From the NCBI GenBank assembly GCA_958296195.1, contig OY282455.1:1674001-1738000 (forward strand): a stretch of 64,000 nt of DNA. Reading direction: 5' to 3'. The notes under the pieces were generated by a model. The model had not been told where the DNA came from, searched no databases, and saw only the letters and a list, made by a program, of their open reading frames with translations. This document shows positions 8,324 through 16,274 of the stretch, piece after piece; the first letter of the stretch is position 1; the number at the start of each line of letters is the position of its first letter. The DNA is from an uncultured Pseudomonadales bacterium (GTDB taxonomy: Bacteria > Pseudomonadota > Gammaproteobacteria > Pseudomonadales > Azotimanducaceae). The position numbers and the translations under genes are program-made.

Positions 8324-10180
8324 ATGAAGGCGATCTGCGGATTCCAACTGCACGATGCCTGCGCCACGCACGAACTGACCGCCATGCTGGCCGCACTGCC
8401 CGACTACGGGAAGATCCGCGCACAATGGACAGATGGCACCGTCGGCCTCGGCTGCCGGCATGCGGCGGCCACAAACGGAGACGACACCGAGCGCTCTCCC
8501 TACCTCGACCGCGAAGCGGGTGTCGCGGTGGCCGGGGACGCCCGCCTTGACGACCGCGACACGCTGTGCAGCGCACTTGGCGTTCCCCCCGCCGAGCGTT
8601 CCGCCCTCACCGACGTGAGCCTCATTCTCCGGGCCTGGCTGCGCTGGGGCCGGGACTGTCCGAACCACCTGCTCGGCGACTACGCCTTCGCCGTGTGGGA
8701 TGCGAGGAAGCGCACGTTCTTCTGCGCCCGGGACCACGCCGGCGTGCGGCCTTTCTACTATTGCCTGGCCCCGAGGGGTTTCGTCTTCGCCAGCGCCGTG
8801 GAAGCCGTCCTCGCCATGCCGGATGTCTCCGGTGCGCTGGACGAGGCCACCGTGGCGGCCTTTCTGACGGGCACCGGCTGGAACACGACCACCCGCACGT
8901 TTTTCAAGGAAGTGCGCAAGCTGCCGCCCGGCCATACGCTCACCATCGAGGGAGAGCCATTTTCAGGAGATGGCCTGCGGACGCGCATCGAGCGCTATTG
9001 GCATCCCGAACGCACACCGGCGTCACGATCAGCCTCCGACGACGCCCATGCCGAGGAGTTCCTGGCTCTGTACACACAGGCGGTGAAGGATCGCCTGTGC
9101 GACGGGCCGGTGGGCACACACCTGAGCGGGGGCCTGGACTCATCAAGCATCGCGGTGCTCGCGGCCCGCGAGCTGCGCCGCCGCGGGCACCCGTCGCCGC
9201 TCGCGTTCAGTTGGCTGCCGGCATTGGATGGCGAGGCGCCGGCACCGGCGCATGCGAAGGAGTATGCGCTCATCGACACGGTGTGCGCCCAGGAAGACTT
9301 GCAGGTGTCGCACTGCGCCCTGAGCCCCGGCGACGTGCTCGCCATCCTGCGGCGTGACGGCACCTTCCCCGGGGTATATGTCCAGATGAACGAGGAAGCG
9401 GTGCAGCGCCGTGCGGCGGAGTCAGGGGTGCGGGTGCTCCTGTCGGGCTGGGGCGGGGACGAGGGAGTCTCGTTCAACGGCCGGGGACATCTCGAGCAGT
9501 TGCTTCTCGGCGGGCGCTGGCTGAAGCTGGCCGCCGAATGCCGTGCCGACCCCCACCCGTTCCGAGCCTTGGCGCACATCGCGCTGTCGCTCGTGCATCC
9601 CCACCTCCCGAGCCACCTGCACAGGCGGTTGTCAGGCGGGGAGTCGCGCCGCCAGCGCCGGCTCATCGACCCCGCGTTTGCGCGGCGGGCGAAGCCCTTG
9701 CCCGTGGAGGTGTTCAGGCCGATCAGCGTAAGGCGCCTGCAGGCGCGGCTTCTGCGTAGCGGGCATTTGAGCCAGCGCATCGAGGGCTGGGCCGCGAGCG
9801 GCGCACGCCACGGCCTCGAGTACCGATACCCGCTGCTGGATCGCCGGCTGCTGGAGTTCGCCCTGGGCCTCCCGCCGGAGCAGTTCCGGCGCGGGCGGTG
9901 GAGCCGGTGGCTAATGCGCTACGCCCTGGACGGTGTCCTGCCGCCGGAGATCTGCTGGAACTCCGACAAGGCCGACCCCGCCCGGTCCGAACCGTTGTCC
10001 AACGCCTTCGCCGGGGCGGCACCGGCGCTGAGGGGGATCCTCGCCGCGTGCGCCGAACCCCCGTCACGGGCGCGCTACGTCCACATGCCCCGTCTCCTGG
10101 AGCGTCTGGGCACCGACCCGTTCCAACCGGACCGCTGGTTCATGCCGACGTGGAAAGCCCTGCAGTTTCTCGACTTCTGA
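8324..10180 (+). CDS. Asparagine synthetase-like protein, probable lasso-peptide cyclase (McjC type)
   Basis: A 618-residue two-domain protein. The N-terminal glutaminase-like domain lacks the catalytic Cys at position 2: it begins MKAICGF, with the first Cys at position 5. It retains LLGDYAFAVWDARKRTFFCARD. The synthetase domain has the ATP-pyrophosphatase loop SGGLDSSS (about residues 268-275), the GWGGDE motif and a C-terminal EYRYPLLDRRLLEFAL segment. Loss of Cys2 is typical of lasso macrolactam synthetases, which adenylate an Asp/Glu side chain of a precursor, although other AsnB-like ligases also lose it. No transglutaminase-like leader peptidase or RRE protein is nearby, and the only candidate precursor is convergent. 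An SD-like GGAGAAGG precedes the ATG. Confidence 0.78.
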   Translation: MKAICGFQLHDACATHELTAMLAALPDYGKIRAQWTDGTVGLGCRHAAATNGDDTERSPYLDREAGVAVAGDARLDDRDTLCSALGVPPAERSALTDVSLILRAWLRWGRDCPNHLLGDYAFAVWDARKRTFFCARDHAGVRPFYYCLAPRGFVFASAVEAVLAMPDVSGALDEATVAAFLTGTGWNTTTRTFFKEVRKLPPGHTLTIEGEPFSGDGLRTRIERYWHPERTPASRSASDDAHAEEFLALYTQAVKDRLCDGPVGTHLSGGLDSSSIAVLAARELRRRGHPSPLAFSWLPALDGEAPAPAHAKEYALIDTVCAQEDLQVSHCALSPGDVLAILRRDGTFPGVYVQMNEEAVQRRAAESGVRVLLSGWGGDEGVSFNGRGHLEQLLLGGRWLKLAAECRADPHPFRALAHIALSLVHPHLPSHLHRRLSGGESRRQRRLIDPAFARRAKPLPVEVFRPISVRRLQARLLRSGHLSQRIEGWAASGARHGLEYRYPLLDRRLLEFALGLPPEQFRRGRWSRWLMRYALDGVLPPEICWNSDKADPARSEPLSNAFAGAAPALRGILAACAEPPSRARYVHMPRLLERLGTDPFQPDRWFMPTWKALQFLDF

Positions 10181-10390
10181 TCGGGTCCAGCCGCCGCCCC
10201 CTGCCTCTCCACCCATGAGGTCGTAGCCGAAGTAGTCGAGCGCGTCCCGATGTTCCCGGAACACGCGGTTGAACACCGCAATCTGCGAGGTGTCGAGGCA
10301 GACGCCGGAGGTGGGCGGGGACTTCATTGGCGGGATGGGGAGGCGCAGCTCGGGAGCCGGGGCGCCGGCTTCCGAGCGGTCGGATCGGCG

Positions 10391-10574
10391 TCAGGACGCT
10401 CGCGTGTAGCGGCCGGTTTCAGCATTAGCAGTGCGCTCGCCGCCAGACCGGACTTCGCCGTCCACTGTCCGGATGGTCGGCTTGGCCCAGGGCTTCTTCG
10501 GCGCATCGGCCGGCGAGGCCGTGCGCACATCAACTACGGGGGGGGGGGGGGGGGGGGGGGTTAAATTTGGCCAT
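10391..10574 (-). CDS. Candidate lasso-type RiPP precursor, out of frame through a poly-C tract
   Basis: From ATG 10574 the gene reads MAKFN and then enters a run of 23 C on this strand (10538-10560). With 23 C it stops after 14 residues. With 22 or 25 C it would continue as a peptide of about 60 residues ending at TGA 10391. The C-terminal part, from VVDVRTASPADAP onward, has a leader-like motif KKPWAKPTIRTVDGE resembling the YxxPxL recognition motif of lasso leaders. The tail GGERTANAETGRYTRAS could close a Gly1-to-Glu9 (or Gly2-to-Glu9) lactam ring. A good promoter and GGAG site precede the ATG. It converges on the lasso-cyclase-like gene. It is a hypothesis based on motif pattern. Confidence 0.45.
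10538..10560. repeat. 23-base G homopolymer
   Basis: An uninterrupted run of 23 G on the plus strand (C on the minus strand). It lies five codons into the candidate precursor gene. It could be a slipping phase-variation tract, or a sequencing or assembly artefact; poly-G is a known two-colour-chemistry failure mode. Confidence 0.95.
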
Positions 10575-10651
10575 CTCCGTTTTAGTCTCCTCAGTTGCTC
10601 CCGCCGACCCTTCGTCGGGCAGGATGCCTGCCTGCAAACTCCACCCGAAAC

Positions 10652-10679
10652 ATTATAGCGCATATGAACGGTCCTTGAA
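10652..10679 (-). promoter_or_regulatory. Sigma70-type promoter for the candidate precursor
   Basis: On the minus strand TTCAAG (10674-10679) and a perfect TATAAT (10652-10657) are separated by 16 bases. Transcription would start near 10645. The 5' leader of about 70 bases contains two small hairpins (CCGAC/GTCGG and GCAGG/CCTGC) before GGAG and the ATG at 10574. Confidence 0.55.
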
Positions 10680-10853
10680 CGAGGCGGGGGATTTGCGCTC
10701 TGGGCTTTCTTGGGTCCCCCGCCGAGCGCCATGGCAACCACTCACCGCCCACCTCAGCGGCCAGCCAGTGCCAGCCCACCCGCTCACTCCGGGAGAAATT
10801 GCGTTTATGATTTGAACCTAGGGGGAGTCAAGCGGCTGGTTGCGCACATAAGT

Positions 10854-10882
10854 TTGACAACCCGCCGTTGGGGCAATTAAAT
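10854..10882 (+). promoter_or_regulatory. Promoter of tRNA-Leu
   Basis: TTGACA (10854-10859), a 17-base spacer and TTAAAT (10877-10882) end 15 bases before the mature tRNA. Confidence 0.6.
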
Positions 10883-10897
10883 TGCCGCCCGCTTCTC

Positions 10898-10984
10898 GCC
10901 GAGGTGGTGAAATTGGTAGACACGCTAGCTTCAGGTGCTAGTGGGGGTAACCCCGTGGAGGTTCAAGTCCTCTCCTCGGCACCA
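10898..10984 (+). tRNA. tRNA-Leu (anticodon CAG)
   Basis: A complete class II tRNA: acceptor stem GCCGAGG/CCTCGGC, D-arm GTGAAATTGGTAGAC, and anticodon stem CTAGC/GCTAG around the loop TTCAGGT (anticodon CAG at 10932-10934). It has a long variable arm GTGGGGGTAACCCCGT, T-arm with GTTCAAGTC, discriminator A and encoded CCA. It reads CUG codons. Confidence 0.97.
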
Positions 10985-11154
10985 ACCTTTGCCGGCGGCC
11001 CATTGCCACGCGCCATGCCTGAAGGCGGCCCTGTGAGGGGTTGGCGCCCCCTTGCGCCCATCACCATCACTCGAGCTTACTCCAGACTGGGCGGCTAGCC
11101 CCCGTCGCCGACCGCCGCTTGAACAAGGCCGGCGCTCTCTTTCTCCACAATTTT

Positions 11155-11183
11155 TTGCAAATCTACTTGATAATCGTTATCAC
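11155..11183 (+). promoter_or_regulatory. Fur-box-overlapped promoter
   Basis: TGATAATCGTTATCA (11168-11182) is a near-perfect Fur operator half-site dyad (GATAA-N3-TTATC). It lies over the -10 region (TATCAC, 11178-11183), 17 bases after TTGCAA (11155-11160). It predicts iron-repressed transcription of the receptor gene starting at 11228. Confidence 0.8.
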
Positions 11184-11227
11184 TACCATTAAGTTCGCGT
11201 TTACATCGATCTAGAAACTCTTTCGAG

Positions 11228-13534
11228 ATGAACAAATCCCCATCTCTCGCCGCACTTGGCGCCGCAAGGCGACCGCGCTGCGGCGCGACAAGGTTCTCCG
11301 CTCCTTGCCTGGCCAACGCCTTTCTTCTGGCCCTCGGCAGCCTTTCCGCTGCGGCTGATCCAGGCCCTTACATCGAGGAGGTGCTGATCGTCGGCGAGCG
11401 GGCGCCCATCGACCAAGCGGTGGGCGGCGCCTACCACCTTGGGCAGGAGGACCTGCGGCGCCTTGGCCATGCCGACATTCAGCGCGTCATTCGCCAAGTG
11501 CCCGGCGTGTCCGTGCAGGTGGAGGACGGCTACGGATTGCGGCCCAACATCAGCATCCGCGGTGTGGCGACCGAGCGCAGCGGGCGCATCACCCTGCTGG
11601 AGGACAATGTGCTGATCGCCCCAGCCCCCTACTCCGCCCCCAGCGCCTACTACTTCCCCACTGTTGGGCGCATGTCGGCTGTCGAGGTGCTGACCGGCCC
11701 GGCGGCCATCAGCCAAGGCCCTTACACCATCGGCGGCGCCCTGAACATGATCTCTACCCCCATTCCCGATGCGGCCGCCGGCTACGCAATGCTCGAAGGC
11801 GGCGAGGACGCCACTTGGCGTCTGCACGCCCACTACGGGGGCCGCAACCCGGCGGGATTCGGATTCCTGGTGGAGACCCACCAATGGCGTTCCGACGGCT
11901 TTCAGGATGTGGACCGAGGCGGCGATTCAGGGCTGAACTTGGACGACTACACGGTCAAGCTCAGCTACGCGCCGGACAACTCCGGCCATCGTCTGGACCT
12001 GAAGTACCAATACGCCGACCAGAAGTCGGAGCAGAGCTATCTTGGCCTGACGGACGCCGACTTCGCCGAGCGCCCCTTCCGCCGCTACGGTTTGTCCTCC
12101 CTGGACAACATCAAGACCGAGCACAAGCAAGTCATCGCCCGCTACCAGTGGGCGCCAAGCGACGCCTTGGCCCTGTCCGCCACGTTCTACCACAACGAGC
12201 ACGAGCGCAACTGGTTCAAGACCGAAGGCATCGACTTTGACGGCAGCGTCAACGCCCAGTCCTTGTCCCGCACCAGTTGGGCCAACGTGGTGCGGGCGAT
12301 CAATCAGGGCGCCTCCTTGGGCGGGCTAGCCCCGGCTGAGCTGCAGGCCATCCTTGACGGAACCAGGGACACCGCCCCCGGCAGCATCCAGATACGCTCC
12401 AACGCACGCGAGTACTTCTCCCGAGGCTATCAAACGCAGTTGACTTGGCGCACCGCAACCGGCGACTTCGCTCATCACGTCAACTTCGGCGCCCGCCGCC
12501 ATGAGGATGAGGAGGACCGCCTGCAGCGCAACAGCGCCTACAGCCAGGTTGGCGGCGCCCTGCGGCTGGACGACGAGGGGCTGCTCGGCAACGCCGGCAA
12601 CCGCCTGCAGGAGGCTCAAGCCTGGTCGTTTTTCCTAATCGACGAAATTCTCTGGGGCAACTGGAAGTTCACCCCAGGGGTACGCTTCGAGAGCATTGAC
12701 CAGCAGAGAACCCGCTGGGAGATCCGAACCGGGCGCACCGAGGATCCGGCCTCCCGGGCGGAGGACAACTTCCGCAGCAGTCGCCGCAACAAGACCAAGG
12801 TGTGGTTGCCGGGCATGGGCGCGGTCTATGTCCTCAACGAGCGCCTATCCTTTTTCGGCGGCGTCCACAAGGGCTTCACGGCACCGAGCAACGCCCCGGG
12901 GGTGGATGAGGAAACGGCTCTGAACTACGAGGCTGGGCTGCGCTTCACGGATGAGCGGTTCAGCGGCGAAGCCACCTGGTTCCTTAGCGACTACGACAAT
13001 CTGCTCGGTGAATGCACCGCCTCCTCCGGCGTGGATTGCGTCATCGGTGACGCCTTCAACGGCGATGCGGCCACGGTGCTCGGCCTGGAACTGCGCCTTA
13101 GCGCGGAGCTGCTTGCGAACCAGGCGTTCAGCCTGCCGGTGAGCCTCTCCTACACCTACATCAACGGCGAATTCGACACCGACATCGCCGACACGGACTT
13201 CTTCGGCAGCGTCCGCAAGGGCGACCCCCTGCCCTACATTCCCGACCACCAACTACATTTGACCCTTGGCTTGGCAAGGGAGCGCTGGGACCTGTTCCTG
13301 TCCGCCAACTATGTCGATGCCGTCTGCACCCGAGCCTCCTGCGGGCCGTTCGAGCATACCGACAGCGCCTTGGTGCTGGACGCCTATGTTGACTATGCGG
13401 TGACGGAGAGCATTGAAGTCTTCGCCCGGGTGGAGAACTTGACCCGAGAGACGGCCATCATGGGCCGCCAACCCTACGGCGCAAGGCCCAACAAGGACCG
13501 GACCGCCGCCGTTGGGGTGCGGCTGAGCTTTTAG
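11228..13534 (+). CDS. TonB-dependent outer-membrane receptor (iron/siderophore type)
   Basis: A 768-residue receptor. It has an N-terminal export signal ending near LLALGSLSAAAD, a TonB-box-like EEVLIVGERAP, then a plug domain (LRRLGHADIQRVIRQVPGV, NISIRGVATERSGRI, VEVLTGPAAISQGPYTIGG). The rest is a barrel ending in VGVRLSF, whose terminal Phe is the usual BAM recognition residue. The plug wording resembles the FecA/ferric-citrate and iron-dicitrate class. The ligand is not proven. The Fur operator at the promoter supports iron transport. Gene length is typical. A small RNA or inner-membrane transporter is not adjacent. Confidence 0.9.
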   Translation: MNKSPSLAALGAARRPRCGATRFSAPCLANAFLLALGSLSAAADPGPYIEEVLIVGERAPIDQAVGGAYHLGQEDLRRLGHADIQRVIRQVPGVSVQVEDGYGLRPNISIRGVATERSGRITLLEDNVLIAPAPYSAPSAYYFPTVGRMSAVEVLTGPAAISQGPYTIGGALNMISTPIPDAAAGYAMLEGGEDATWRLHAHYGGRNPAGFGFLVETHQWRSDGFQDVDRGGDSGLNLDDYTVKLSYAPDNSGHRLDLKYQYADQKSEQSYLGLTDADFAERPFRRYGLSSLDNIKTEHKQVIARYQWAPSDALALSATFYHNEHERNWFKTEGIDFDGSVNAQSLSRTSWANVVRAINQGASLGGLAPAELQAILDGTRDTAPGSIQIRSNAREYFSRGYQTQLTWRTATGDFAHHVNFGARRHEDEEDRLQRNSAYSQVGGALRLDDEGLLGNAGNRLQEAQAWSFFLIDEILWGNWKFTPGVRFESIDQQRTRWEIRTGRTEDPASRAEDNFRSSRRNKTKVWLPGMGAVYVLNERLSFFGGVHKGFTAPSNAPGVDEETALNYEAGLRFTDERFSGEATWFLSDYDNLLGECTASSGVDCVIGDAFNGDAATVLGLELRLSAELLANQAFSLPVSLSYTYINGEFDTDIADTDFFGSVRKGDPLPYIPDHQLHLTLGLARERWDLFLSANYVDAVCTRASCGPFEHTDSALVLDAYVDYAVTESIEVFARVENLTRETAIMGRQPYGARPNKDRTAAVGVRLSF

Positions 13535-13548
13535 CCCAGGGTCCGGTA

Positions 13549-15330
13549 ATGAGGAGCAAATTAACCGAGCCGACAGGCGCCTTGGTGGGCGTTTTCCGTA
13601 CAGCCAAGCGCGGTGCCTATGTGGAGTCCCTCGGCGCCGAGCGGCGCATGAAGGTCGGCTTGAGCGAAAGCGCCCGCCATGCGCAGGACGGCGACATCGT
13701 CAAGCTGTCCATCACCGGACAGGACCGGCGCGGCTTCGTTGGCCGCATCGAAGAGATCCTAAGCGGGAAAACCTTGGTCGAGACCGCCACTCTGGCCGCC
13801 GTGGCCGCCCATAAAATCCCAACGGACTGGAACGGCGCAACCGCCGCCGCGCCCAAGGCGGTCAACGCCGCTGACAGGGATGGGCGCACGGATTTACGGG
13901 GGCTGCCCCTAGTCACCATAGACGGCGCGTTCGCCCGGGACTTCGATGACGCCGTTTACGCCGAACCCCAAGGCGATGGCTGGCGGCTGTTGGTCGCCAT
14001 CGCCGACGTGGCGCACTATGTGCCGGCCGGCAGCGCCTTGGACGCTGCGGCTTGCGAGCGCGGCACCTCGGTTTACTTCCCGGAGCGGGTCGTCCCCATG
14101 CTGCCGGAAGCGTTGTCCAACGGCATCTGCTCCCTGCGCCCCAGTGAGGACCGTCTGGCGCTGGTCTGCGACATGCAGGTGGGCCGCGCCGGAGCCATCC
14201 TAGGCAACCGCTTTTACGAAGCAGTGATCCGCTCCAAGGAGCGGCTGACCTATGCGCTGGCGGAGTCCTTCCGCGGCGGCGGCCATTTGCCGGCGGATGG
14301 CGGCGTGGCGCGATCCCTAGCGTCACTGTTCGATGTCTATCGGGCGTTGCGCAAGGCGCGGGAGGCGCGCGGCGCTCTGGACTTTGAACCCTTTGAAAGC
14401 GTTCTGGAGCTTGGCGGCGGAGCGGTCAAGGCCATCAAGCCGATGGTTCGGCTGGACTCCCACTGCTTGATCGAAGAGGCCATGATCGCCGCCAACATCT
14501 GCGCCGCCACCTTCATTGAGCAGAATGACGCAACCGCGCTGCGCCGAGTGCATGAGCCGCCTGATCCAGCAAAGATCGAACCCTTGGCCAGCGCCTTCAA
14601 GCTGATTGGCGTCGCTCTGCCAAAGGAGGGGCTGGCCGCGGCCAGCCTGCAAAGGGCCTTGCAGGCCGCGCAAGGCCGGCCCGACCGCTGGCTGTTCGAG
14701 ATGATGACCCTGCAAGCCATGCAGAGGGCGCACTACGCGCCTGAACGGCAGGGCCACTTCGCCTTGGCGCTGGACCGCTACGCCCATTTCACCTCGCCCA
14801 TTCGCCGCTATCCGGACTTGACGGTGCATCGAGCCATCAAAGCCCTGTTGCGCGGCCGGCCGCAGGCCCTCCCCAATCAAGGCGCATTGACGGATCTGGG
14901 CCAAGCCACCTCCATGGCCGAACGACGCGCCGACGACGCCAGCCGCATGGTGGATGCTTGGCTAAAATGCGCCTATTTGGCGCACCGGGTCGGGGAAACC
15001 TTCCCCGCGGTCATCGCCGGCGTCACCGGCTTCGGCCTGTTCGCGGAACTCAAGGGCTACTACATCCAAGGGTTGCTGCACATCTCCGATCTCGGCGGCG
15101 ACTACTTCCAGCATGTGCCGCCCTTCCACTTGGTGGGCGAAACCTCCGGCCGCAGCTATCGGCTGGGCGACGCCATCGAAGTGCGTTTGGCGGGCGCCCG
15201 GCCGGAACTTGGCCGCTTGAACTTGGAGCTCGCGGACTCCCCTCCCGCACGGCGCGGCGCCGGCCACCAACGCCACCGACGCCGGGGCCGCCCTAGGAGA
15301 AGTTCGCCCTTGCGCCCAGCGGATAGTTGA
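13549..15330 (+). CDS. rnr: RNase R family 3'-5' exoribonuclease (short form)
   Basis: A 593-residue RNB-family exonuclease. A cold-shock-like segment (residues ~10-90) precedes the RNB catalytic domain, in which TIDGAFARDFDDAVYAE supplies the metal-binding aspartates D125, D131, D133 and D134. Further motifs are VAIADVAHYV, SLRPSEDRLALVCDM, EEAMIAANICAA and HFTSPIRRYPDL. An S1 domain (AGVTGFGLFAELKGYYIQGLLHIS) and a basic tail close the protein. E. coli RNase R has about 810 residues; this one lacks the N-terminal helix-turn-helix and first cold-shock domain. The rnr-rlmB order is conserved in gammaproteobacteria. Confidence 0.9.
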   Translation: MRSKLTEPTGALVGVFRTAKRGAYVESLGAERRMKVGLSESARHAQDGDIVKLSITGQDRRGFVGRIEEILSGKTLVETATLAAVAAHKIPTDWNGATAAAPKAVNAADRDGRTDLRGLPLVTIDGAFARDFDDAVYAEPQGDGWRLLVAIADVAHYVPAGSALDAAACERGTSVYFPERVVPMLPEALSNGICSLRPSEDRLALVCDMQVGRAGAILGNRFYEAVIRSKERLTYALAESFRGGGHLPADGGVARSLASLFDVYRALRKAREARGALDFEPFESVLELGGGAVKAIKPMVRLDSHCLIEEAMIAANICAATFIEQNDATALRRVHEPPDPAKIEPLASAFKLIGVALPKEGLAAASLQRALQAAQGRPDRWLFEMMTLQAMQRAHYAPERQGHFALALDRYAHFTSPIRRYPDLTVHRAIKALLRGRPQALPNQGALTDLGQATSMAERRADDASRMVDAWLKCAYLAHRVGETFPAVIAGVTGFGLFAELKGYYIQGLLHISDLGGDYFQHVPPFHLVGETSGRSYRLGDAIEVRLAGARPELGRLNLELADSPPARRGAGHQRHRRRGRPRRSSPLRPADS

Positions 15331-15401
15331 AGCATGGGTCCGTCGCCCTTCGATCAGGCGCCCTCGCGCAACGAACGTTGTCGGGTGGTCAGCAGTAGGC
15401 C

Positions 15402-16142
15402 ATGAGCTACGTCAGCGGCATCCACGCGGTCGAGGCGCTGCTGCGCGACGCTCCCGAGCGGGTTCGGGTGGTGTTGCTGCAGCGCAACCGCCGCGATGAG
15501 CGCCTAGCCACCTTGCGCACCTTGGCGGCGGAGCGAAACGTGCGCTACGAGTTCACCGACAAGAGCCGATTAGAGCGCATCGGCGGCACGGCGCATCAAG
15601 GTGCGGTGGCGTCCTGCCTAGCCCTGTCCTTGAGCAGCGAACAGGCTTTCGAGGACCGCTTCGACACTTGGCCCACGCCCAAGTTCTTCCTGGTGATCGA
15701 CAGCGTCCAAGACCCGCGCAACCTAGGCGCCTGCCTGCGCACCGCCGCCGCCGCCGGCGTCCAGGCCGTGCTGCTGCCGAAACGCCGCAGCGCCCCCCTC
15801 AACGCCGCCGCCCTGAAGGCCGCCTCCGGCGCCGCTGAGCGCCTGATCTTAGTGGAGGTGGGCAACTTGGTGCGCCGCTTGGAGTGGCTGAAACGCCTAG
15901 GCGTCTGGATTGTCGGCGCACAGGCCGGCCAAACCCGCCAATGGAACGATGCCGACCTCACCCGCAACGTCGCCATCGTCGTCGGCAACGAGGGCGACGG
16001 CCTGCGCCGCCTGACCCGCCAAACCTGCGACGAACTGGTCTCAATCCCCATGGCCGGCGAAGTGGACAGCCTCAACGTCTCCGTCGCCACAGGAGTGCTG
16101 CTGTTCGAGACGGTGCGGCAACGGCACCGACGGGAGAGCTAA
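15402..16142 (+). CDS. rlmB: 23S rRNA (guanosine-2251-2'-O)-methyltransferase RlmB
   Basis: A 246-residue SPOUT methyltransferase. The N-terminal substrate-binding domain begins SYVSGIHAVEALLRDAPERV. The knotted domain carries motif 1 QDPRNLGACLRTAAAAG, motif 2 VVGNEGDGLRRL and motif 3 SLNVSVATGVLLFE. The enzyme methylates the 2'-O of G2251 in the peptidyl-transferase P loop. It follows rnr by 71 bases. In Pseudomonas and relatives rpsF normally comes next; here 22 kb of accessory DNA intervenes. Confidence 0.95.
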   Translation: MSYVSGIHAVEALLRDAPERVRVVLLQRNRRDERLATLRTLAAERNVRYEFTDKSRLERIGGTAHQGAVASCLALSLSSEQAFEDRFDTWPTPKFFLVIDSVQDPRNLGACLRTAAAAGVQAVLLPKRRSAPLNAAALKAASGAAERLILVEVGNLVRRLEWLKRLGVWIVGAQAGQTRQWNDADLTRNVAIVVGNEGDGLRRLTRQTCDELVSIPMAGEVDSLNVSVATGVLLFETVRQRHRRES

Positions 16143-16274
16143 GGTCAAGTCGCCAAACGGCTCTGCTTTCTAGATGATCACTTCGACGGACCTTGCTCGT
16201 CGTCTAGCAAGTCATCATGTTCCTTTGCCGATGGCGCAGGATCCAAGAGCGCAGCACAACGTTCGCCTTGCGAG

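Noticed and set aside
10575-10741. Upstream extension of the precursor ORF that happens to read through the poly-C run in the current frame
   Set aside because: It begins upstream of the predicted promoter and would place the promoter inside the gene. The ATG at 10574 has the ribosome site, so the present open frame looks accidental.
10868-11098. Forward ORF of 76 codons
   Set aside because: It spans the tRNA-Leu gene.
16143-16274. Hairpin CTTGCT-CGTCGTCT-AGCAAG between rlmB and the DUF499 gene as a terminator
   Set aside because: The 6-bp stem is weak and no T-run follows on either strand, although its position between convergent genes would suit a terminator.
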